Assembly: GCA_013043945.1 (NCBI GenBank)
Contig: JABEUW010000048.1
Location: 1-9,467 of the forward strand
DNA from: Vulcanimicrobiota bacterium
Lineage (GTDB): Bacteria; Vulcanimicrobiota; Vulcanimicrobiia; Vulcanimicrobiales; Vulcanimicrobiaceae
Length of the DNA stretch: 9,467 nucleotides
Reading direction: 5' to 3'
A program made the position numbers and the translations under genes. The notes under the pieces were generated by a model. It made no database searches. It was not told the DNA's origin and saw only the letters and a program-made list of their open reading frames with translations. Shown here piece by piece: positions 4,463 through 9,467 of this stretch (the first letter of the stretch is position 1; each line of letters starts with the position of its first letter).

Positions 4463-6516
4463 CGTTACGCGAACTCGCCGGCATCGGGCCGAAGCGGGCG
4501 CTCGCGTTTGCGGCCCTGGAGATCGAAACGCCGCGCGATCTCCTGGAGTACTTCCCCTTTCGCTACGACGATCTCCGCGAGGCGACGCCGGCGGTAGCGT
4601 TAGGCGGGCGCGGCGGCGAAGAGAATGCCGTCGGAACCGTTCTTTCCGTGCGCGAGCGGCGCGCACGCAGTCTCGAGATCGTCGAGGTCGACCTTCGTGA
4701 CGAGAGCGCGCTCTTTCGAGCGAAATGGATCGGCCGCAATCGGTACGTCATCGGACGTTTTAAAGTTGGAATGCGGATCTTCGTGCGCGGTCGAGTCGAA
4801 CGTTCGCTTTCCGGCCCCGTCGTGAGCGTGAGTACCTATCGCATTCTCGGCCCCGACGAACGCTATCGCGGCGCGCTCGTGCCGATCTATCACGCGGCGC
4901 GAGATCTCTCCAGTAAAACGATCGCCGCCGCGATCTCCCGAAATTTTCCGCGTCTCCTCGACGATGCATCGCCCGATCCGATACCTCCGTCGATTCTCGC
5001 GCGAAGCGGCTACGAGCCGATCGATGGCGCGTATCGCAACCTCCATGCCCCCGAGACGTTGGAAGCAGCGCAGCGCGCGCGGGAGCGATTTGCATACGGC
5101 GAATTTCTCGTCCACGCCTTCGCGTCGCTGCGCCGGCGTGCCGTTCGATCGCTCGAGCGCGGCGCCGAGGCAATGTCCGATGCACGGGGCTGCATCGAGC
5201 AACTCGAACGCGACTTGCCCTTTCCCCTTACGGGAGCGCAACGACGCGTCATCGATGAGATCGCGCGCGACCTTGCCGGCGAGGTCCCAATGAATCGCTT
5301 GGTTCAGGGTGATGTCGGAAGCGGCAAGACCCTCGTCGCCGCCGCAGCGATGTTGATCGCGGCGCGCAATAACGTGCAATCGGCGTTGATGGCTCCTACC
5401 GAGCTGCTGGCCCTCCAGCACGCTCAAAAATTAGGGCCGCTCTTAATGCCGTTCGGCATCGCCGTTCAACCGGTGCTCGGCAGCCAACGCTCCTCGGAGC
5501 GTCGAGAGGCGTTACGACGCCTCGGGAGCGGCGAGGCGGCCGTCGCGGTCGGTACGCACGCGCTCTTGACGGAGAGCACGGAGTTCTTGCGACTCGGCCT
5601 GGTGGCGATCGACGAGCAACACCGTTTCGGCGTCGAGCAGCGCGCGCGGCTGCGCGCGAAGGGCGGAACGCCGCATACGCTGCATTTAACAGCAACCCCA
5701 ATTCCGCGTACGCTCGCGCAGACGCTGCTCGCCGGGCTCGATATATCGTCGATCGACGAATTGCCGCCGGGGCGTACGCCGATCGAAACCTACGTCCTAC
5801 GGATGAGCCGACTCGATCGCGCCTATCGTTTTATTCGCGAGCGCGTGGAGAGAGATCGTCAACAGGCCTATATCGTGTGCGCTGCGATCGAGAGCGATGA
5901 CGACGAGGGGACCGGGTTGATCGGTGCGGTAGAAGAAGCGGCACGGGTCTCCGCAGGGGCCTTTGCGGGGCTGCGGGTGGCTCTGCTGCACGGGCGCATG
6001 AGCGCCGATGTGAAGGATCGCACGATGCGGCAATTCTCCGCTGGCGAGATCGATGTTCTCGTTGCGACGACGGTGGTGGAGGTCGGCGTCGACGTCCCCA
6101 ATGCCGTCGTGATGCTCGTGCTCGACGCGCATCGGTACGGCCTCGCACAGCTCCATCAATTGCGCGGGCGCGTCGGGCGCGGAGCGGCCTCCTCCTATTG
6201 TTTGCTGCTCCATCCCGACGAGACACCGCAGAGCGCTCGGCTCGAGTTTTTACTCGAGAGTACCGATGGCTTTGTGATCGCCGAGCGCGACCTGGAACTC
6301 CGCGGCGGAGGCCAGCTTGGAGGCATCCTCCAATCGGGGCACAGCGGCATGCGTTTCGGGGATCCCATCGCCGATCGCGCGCTCTTCATGGCGGCCGCCG
6401 AGGCGGCACGGGAGATCTTCGAACGGGATCCCGAGCTCCGCGAGCCGGGGAACGCGGGGCTCCTTGCGGCATTGCTCGCCGAGCCAAATCTTCGGGATCT
6501 GCAACTTTCTTCGTAA
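4459..6516 (+). CDS. recG: ATP-dependent DNA helicase RecG
   Basis: A 685-aa protein, close to the usual ~690. RecG remodels stalled replication forks and branch-migrates Holliday junctions. It begins with an HhH-like segment (LAGIGPKRA, 6-14) and LLEYFPFRYDDLR (28-40). An OB-fold wedge domain follows at about 55-130. The helicase core shows Walker A GDVGSGKT (284-291), MAPTELLALQH (311-321), VGTHALL (364-370), DEQH box (385-388) with RFGVEQR, TATPIPRT (411-418), LLHGRMS (509-515), ATTVVEVGVDVPNA (536-549) and QLRGRVGRG (567-575). The C-terminus has DLELRGGGQLGGILQSG (611-627), where most RecGs read RGPGE-(F/L)-LGTRQ-G; Q625 is kept but P, E and R are changed. GTG 4459, overlapping the hisIE stop by 4 nt, gives the family's usual N-terminus. 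The frame is open further left, but only inside hisIE. Confidence 0.97.
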   Translation: MTLRELAGIGPKRALAFAALEIETPRDLLEYFPFRYDDLREATPAVALGGRGGEENAVGTVLSVRERRARSLEIVEVDLRDESALFRAKWIGRNRYVIGRFKVGMRIFVRGRVERSLSGPVVSVSTYRILGPDERYRGALVPIYHAARDLSSKTIAAAISRNFPRLLDDASPDPIPPSILARSGYEPIDGAYRNLHAPETLEAAQRARERFAYGEFLVHAFASLRRRAVRSLERGAEAMSDARGCIEQLERDLPFPLTGAQRRVIDEIARDLAGEVPMNRLVQGDVGSGKTLVAAAAMLIAARNNVQSALMAPTELLALQHAQKLGPLLMPFGIAVQPVLGSQRSSERREALRRLGSGEAAVAVGTHALLTESTEFLRLGLVAIDEQHRFGVEQRARLRAKGGTPHTLHLTATPIPRTLAQTLLAGLDISSIDELPPGRTPIETYVLRMSRLDRAYRFIRERVERDRQQAYIVCAAIESDDDEGTGLIGAVEEAARVSAGAFAGLRVALLHGRMSADVKDRTMRQFSAGEIDVLVATTVVEVGVDVPNAVVMLVLDAHRYGLAQLHQLRGRVGRGAASSYCLLLHPDETPQSARLEFLLESTDGFVIAERDLELRGGGQLGGILQSGHSGMRFGDPIADRALFMAAAEAAREIFERDPELREPGNAGLLAALLAEPNLRDLQLSS

Positions 6517-6567
6517 TGCCGCAGTAAAGACTATATCGCCCTCTGTAACTGAAGGAGTCCTCCTATC
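6517..6567 (+). promoter_or_regulatory. Short gap with SD of the M16 peptidase gene
   Basis: This 51-nt gap between recG and the peptidase gene is the first real break in the operon. AAGGAG at 6552-6557 lies 10 nt before GTG 6568. It is followed by CCTCCT (6559-6564), so AGGA (6553-6556) can pair with TCCT (6561-6564) across a 4-nt loop. TATATC at 6532-6537 could be a -10, but no -35 stands at the right distance. No terminator hairpin follows recG, so read-through from the operon is likely. Confidence 0.45.
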
Positions 6568-9228
6568 GTGCGATTCACTCGCCCGCTCGTCGCGTTCGCG
6601 GCAGCGCTCGCCCTCGGGTTCGTCCTGGTCGGGCAAGCGCGTGCCGATTCGAACGTCACCCGCACTACACTCTCCAATGGTCTTCAGGTCGTGGTCGTGC
6701 GCGATACGCTCGCGCCCGTCGTGACGACGATGATGAATTACAAAGTCGGCTCGAACGAAGAGCCGCTCGACGGCCTCGCCCACGCGACCGAACATATGAT
6801 GTTCCGCGGCAGCAAGACGATCTCGGCGAATCAGCTCACGGAGATCATCGGCCTCACCGGCGGCGATTTCGACGCCGACACCCAAGCTGAAATGACGCAA
6901 TATTTTTTCACCGTTCCCTCGCAGTATCTCGACGTTGCGCTCCGGCTCGAAGCCTCGCGCGCGCGCGGATTGCTCATGGCGCAGAACGAATGGAACCAGG
7001 AGCGCGGAGCGATCGAGCAAGAGGTCACGCAGGACAACAGCAATGCGATATCGCGCATGCTAATGAAGATTCAGAAGGCCGTCTACGTGGGTACGCCCTA
7101 CGGCAACAACACCCTCGGAACGATCAAGACCTTCTCGACGCAGATCAATCACAAACAACTGATCGATTTCTATAACACCTGGTATCATCCGAATAACGCC
7201 ATTTTCGTCATCGTCGGAAACGTCGATCCGCATTCGACGATCGCAATGGTGAAAAAACTCTTCGGCTCGATTCCTGCGGCAAAATTGCCCGCGCGTCCGA
7301 AGGTCGCGCCGCTGCCGTTAAAACCTCAGGTGATCTCCGAGACGAGCGATCAACCCTATACGCTCGTCGCCCAGGCGTTTCGCTTTCCCGGTTACGACAG
7401 CAAAGAATATGCCGCCTCGGTTATTGCCTCCGACGTGCTGAACTCTCAGCGGGGAGCGCTCTATGGGCTCACTGCCGACGGCAAAGCACTCTTTACCGGT
7501 TTCCAGAGCGATAACCATCCGAAACTCTCGGGTGGGTTTCTGTTCGCGGCGGTTGCGCCGACCACGAAGCCCCAGACCATCGCCGCCGAGATGAAGGCGG
7601 TGATCGAAGGCTATAAACTGCACGGCGTCCCGGCGGCGCTGGTCCGCGCGTCGATCCGTCGCGAAGTCGCGCAGGCTTCGTTCCAGTACAATAACATCGC
7701 GAACCTCGCGTTCGCTTGGTCGACGGCACTCACGGTGCAAGGGTTGCGCTCGCCGAACCAAATGATCTCCGCCTACAAACACGTGACCACCGCTGAGGTC
7801 AATAACGTGTTGCGTCGCTATCTTGTATACAAGACCTCGATCCTCGCCTACGCCGTTCCAAGCAATTCGGGGAAGATCTCGATGGGGACCGGCGCACCGG
7901 CGAAGGAGAACAACTCGATTCCACCGACGAAACACGAAGCGCTGCCGACGTGGGCGAACGATATCCTCGCAAACCTCAAAGTCCCACCGCAGACGCTGCA
8001 TCCCACGACGTTCACGCTCGCCAATGGGCTGCACGTTATCGTCGTTCCCAGCAAGCTCAGTAAGACGGTCGTGCTGCGCGGCTCGATCGATAACGCGCCG
8101 ATGCTGCAGGAGCCCAAGGGTGAATCCGGCGTCGGCGGCGTGCTCGCTACGCTGATGGGGTACGGTAGCACCACCTATAATCGAATTGCCTATCAGGCGC
8201 AACTCGATAAAATCGCCGCAAACGTCAGCGTCGGCACGAGTTTCTCGCTCGACGTTCTCTCCGATCGCGTCGCACGCGGTATGCAACTCCTCGCCGACGA
8301 AGAATTGCACCCGGCGCTCCCGGCGGCGATCTTTCCGGTCGTTCGCCAGCAGGCACTCGGAGCGATACTCGGAGCCGAAAATGCTCCCGACACGCTCGCA
8401 CAAGAGCAATTGCAGAAGTTGCTCTACCCCGCCGGAGATCCGACGCAGCGTCATGCAACGCCGGCCTCGATTCGCGCGCTAACGCTCGCCGATCTGCAGA
8501 GCTACTACCAAGCCGCCTACCGTCCGGATCTCACGACGATTGCGATCGTCGGCGATATCAGCCCGGAACGCGCGAAGATTCTCGTCGAGCGCTACTTCGG
8601 AGCGTGGAAGGCGGTCGGCCCGAAACCGCAGACCGAACTCGCTGCACAACCGAACAACCCGGCTGCGGCCGCCGTCGTTCCTGCAACCGGTCGCGTACAG
8701 TCCTCGACGACGCTCGCACAGACGATGGATTTCGGGCGTTCGAACCCCGATTATGCGGCGTTGCAATTGGCGAACACCGTGTTGACCGGCGGCTTCTACA
8801 GCTCGATGCTCTATCACGACCTGCGTGAGATCCACGGTTGGGTCTATTACGTCGGGTCGCAGTTCAACATCGAAAAACATCGCTCGGTCTTTACGATTAG
8901 CTATGGGTCGAATCCGCAAAATATCGTTCCGGCCCAGCAGCAGATCGTTACCGATATCGAACAACTCCAGCAGCATCCGCTCGGCGCGCACCGTCTGTTG
9001 CGTGCGAAAGCGCTCTTGCTGGGGCTCATTCCGGTACGGCAGCAATCCTACGGCGGTGTCGCCAATCTCTTGCTCGGCTACGCGCAAGAAGGCTTACCGC
9101 TCGATGAAAACATCCTCGAAGCGCGTCAGGAATTGGCGACGACGCCTGCACAGGTGCAGGCCGCAGTCGCGAAATGGGTGCGTCCGAAGGACTTCGTCCG
9201 CGTGGTAACCGGGCCCGGCCCGCGCTAG
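6568..9228 (+). CDS. Secreted two-domain M16 (pitrilysin/insulinase-type) zinc metallopeptidase
   Basis: An 886-aa protein. Residues 1-26 are a Sec signal peptide: MRFTR, a hydrophobic stretch, then GQARA before D27. The N-terminal M16 domain carries the inverted zinc motif HATEH (H72, E75, H76), with E152 in ERGAIEQE as probable third ligand. GTPYGNNTLGT and FYNTWYHPNNAIFVIVGNVD are also typical. The second M16 half starts near residue 478 (FTLANGLHVIVVPS). Its equivalent of the zinc site reads GVGGVLATL (521-529), so it is catalytically dead. It keeps the substrate-closing GGFYSSMLYHDLREIHGWVY, with R753 and Y760. This active-plus-inactive pair in one chain is a known bacterial M16 layout; the two halves form a chamber that degrades peptides. 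Location is probably periplasmic or extracellular. The substrate is unknown. GTG 6568 is supported by AAGGAG 10 nt upstream and by the signal peptide. The intrinsic terminator follows 22 nt after the stop. Confidence 0.94.
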   Translation: MRFTRPLVAFAAALALGFVLVGQARADSNVTRTTLSNGLQVVVVRDTLAPVVTTMMNYKVGSNEEPLDGLAHATEHMMFRGSKTISANQLTEIIGLTGGDFDADTQAEMTQYFFTVPSQYLDVALRLEASRARGLLMAQNEWNQERGAIEQEVTQDNSNAISRMLMKIQKAVYVGTPYGNNTLGTIKTFSTQINHKQLIDFYNTWYHPNNAIFVIVGNVDPHSTIAMVKKLFGSIPAAKLPARPKVAPLPLKPQVISETSDQPYTLVAQAFRFPGYDSKEYAASVIASDVLNSQRGALYGLTADGKALFTGFQSDNHPKLSGGFLFAAVAPTTKPQTIAAEMKAVIEGYKLHGVPAALVRASIRREVAQASFQYNNIANLAFAWSTALTVQGLRSPNQMISAYKHVTTAEVNNVLRRYLVYKTSILAYAVPSNSGKISMGTGAPAKENNSIPPTKHEALPTWANDILANLKVPPQTLHPTTFTLANGLHVIVVPSKLSKTVVLRGSIDNAPMLQEPKGESGVGGVLATLMGYGSTTYNRIAYQAQLDKIAANVSVGTSFSLDVLSDRVARGMQLLADEELHPALPAAIFPVVRQQALGAILGAENAPDTLAQEQLQKLLYPAGDPTQRHATPASIRALTLADLQSYYQAAYRPDLTTIAIVGDISPERAKILVERYFGAWKAVGPKPQTELAAQPNNPAAAAVVPATGRVQSSTTLAQTMDFGRSNPDYAALQLANTVLTGGFYSSMLYHDLREIHGWVYYVGSQFNIEKHRSVFTISYGSNPQNIVPAQQQIVTDIEQLQQHPLGAHRLLRAKALLLGLIPVRQQSYGGVANLLLGYAQEGLPLDENILEARQELATTPAQVQAAVAKWVRPKDFVRVVTGPGPR

Positions 9229-9250
9229 GCGCGCGGCGATTCGGCCTCCG

Positions 9251-9281
9251 AGGCCCTCGCGTCGTGATGACGCGGGGGCCT
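9251..9281 (+). terminator. Strong intrinsic terminator after the M16 peptidase gene
   Basis: A 13-bp stem (9251-9263 with 9269-9281) with one T-G wobble at 9257/9275 closes on the 5-nt loop GTGAT and is followed by TCCCTTTT. It starts 22 nt after the peptidase stop. It probably ends transcription of the whole plus-strand block. A small competing hairpin, GGCCT (9243-9247) with AGGCC (9251-9255), shares the left arm. Confidence 0.85.
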
Positions 9282-9332
9282 TCCCTTTTCGCGACGCCGG
9301 TATCGCCGCACGGCGCGCGCGGAGGTGTTGTT

Positions 9333-9377
9333 TCAGCCCGAATAGCGCGCAGCGACCGCCTTTGTCAGCCCGAGTAG
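9333..9377. repeat. Two direct copies of TCAGCCCGARTAG, 32 nt apart
   Basis: TCAGCCCGAATAG at 9333-9345 and TCAGCCCGAGTAG at 9365-9377 differ at one base. The start-to-start distance of 32 nt is close to three helical turns, so a protein could bind both on the same face. They lie upstream of the gene that starts at 9462. Confidence 0.5.
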
Positions 9378-9445
9378 ATGGGATGAGAAGGCCGGTCGCC
9401 GAAGCGGTTTTCGAAAGAACACCCGCGTTGCGCACTCAGAGGTGC

Positions 9446-9451
9446 AAGGAG
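9446..9451 (+). promoter_or_regulatory. Ribosome binding site of the gene at the right edge
   Basis: AAGGAG stands 10 nt before ATG 9462, the same motif and spacing as at the M16 peptidase gene. The bases between SD and ATG form the right arm of a possible long stem, and CCTT (9457-9460) could also pair with the SD itself. Confidence 0.7.
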
Positions 9452-9461
9452 ACCGACCTTC

Positions 9462-9467
9462 ATGAAC
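9462..9467 (+). CDS. Start of an unidentified gene (two codons, cut by window edge)
   Basis: ATG AAC ends the window. It is called a gene start only because of the well-placed AAGGAG SD 10 nt upstream and its position beyond a terminator and a leader. Two residues (MN) say nothing about function. Confidence 0.6.

Larger units (their letters stand above)
9290..9461 (+). promoter_or_regulatory. Leader region of the gene at the right edge, with a candidate structured RNA
   Basis: Between the terminator and the ATG at 9462 lie about 170 nt without a gene. They hold a 13-bp direct repeat (9333-9345 and 9365-9377, one mismatch). A three-way-junction fold is possible: closing stem 9387-9397 with 9451-9461 (10 of 11 pairs); an arm 9400-9406 with 9424-9430 capped by GTTT/GAAC (9407-9410/9417-9420); and a GCAC/GTGC hairpin (9432-9435/9442-9445). 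The SD AAGGAG lies between the last hairpin and the closing stem. TTGTCA at 9362-9367 could be a -35, but no good -10 follows. The promoter position is not resolved, so transcription of the whole leader is inference. Confidence 0.45.

Noticed and set aside
4600..5427. 275-codon open frame on the minus strand
   Set aside because: It lies antisense to recG, whose domains are unambiguous; there is no SD or family motif.
7318..8454. 378-codon open frame on the minus strand
   Set aside because: It lies wholly antisense to the M16 peptidase gene and shows no recognisable domain.
9380..9461. Glycine riboswitch
   Set aside because: CGCCGAAG and CTCAG...AAGGA resemble aptamer parts, but CGCCGAAG overlaps the end of the closing stem with no proper second stem before it, and an extra AG interrupts TCAGG. 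It is kept only as an unclassified structured leader.
1..9467. Mobile element, CRISPR array, phage or toxin-antitoxin system
   Set aside because: I found no transposase, integrase, regular repeat-spacer pattern, target-site duplication or small gene pair. The tRNA 3' ends are not repeated elsewhere in the window, so there is no sign of an integrated island.

Overview
The window is a GC-rich bacterial chromosome segment (roughly 60% GC by eye), densely coded, with mostly single-copy core genes. The tRNA, his, recG and ketopantoate-reductase genes are plainly bacterial. GC-rich codon use, frequent GTG starts and an unusual gene order suggest a poorly cultured terrestrial lineage; Eremiobacterota-like is my guess, but nothing in the sequence proves it. 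I see no IS element, phage gene, CRISPR array or replication origin.

Left part (1-1961): the start of a dienelactone-hydrolase-family gene runs off the left edge on the minus strand. Diverging from it is a multi-pass membrane protein (320-1033) whose C-terminus resembles the pore loop and last helix of a 2-TM cation channel, but without the usual selectivity filter. It converges on a minus-strand DUF4239 (bestrophin-like) membrane protein (1065-1844).

Central part (1962-6516): two tRNA genes, Gly(CCC) and Cys(GCA), both with encoded CCA, are followed after only 13 nt by a ketopantoate reductase gene (panE-like). Then come hisF, a fused hisIE and recG. The last three genes each start inside the end of the gene before (4, 19 and 4 nt overlaps), so panE-hisF-hisIE-recG looks like one translationally coupled operon. 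It joins coenzyme A precursor synthesis, histidine synthesis and replication-fork repair, and may be co-transcribed with the two tRNAs.

Right part (6517-9467): a 51-nt gap with a good Shine-Dalgarno (SD) leads to a secreted two-domain M16 zinc peptidase, closed by a strong intrinsic terminator (9251-9281). The last ~180 nt are the leader of a gene whose first two codons (ATG AAC) end the window. This leader holds a 13-bp direct repeat and a foldable three-way-junction RNA whose closing stem ends exactly at the start codon. It is the best candidate here for an undescribed regulatory element.

Most of the window is ordinary housekeeping sequence. The second-look items are the structured leader, the tRNA-to-panE junction with no SD, the mixed operon, the degenerate pore-like membrane protein and the repeated SD/anti-SD arrangement upstream of start codons.
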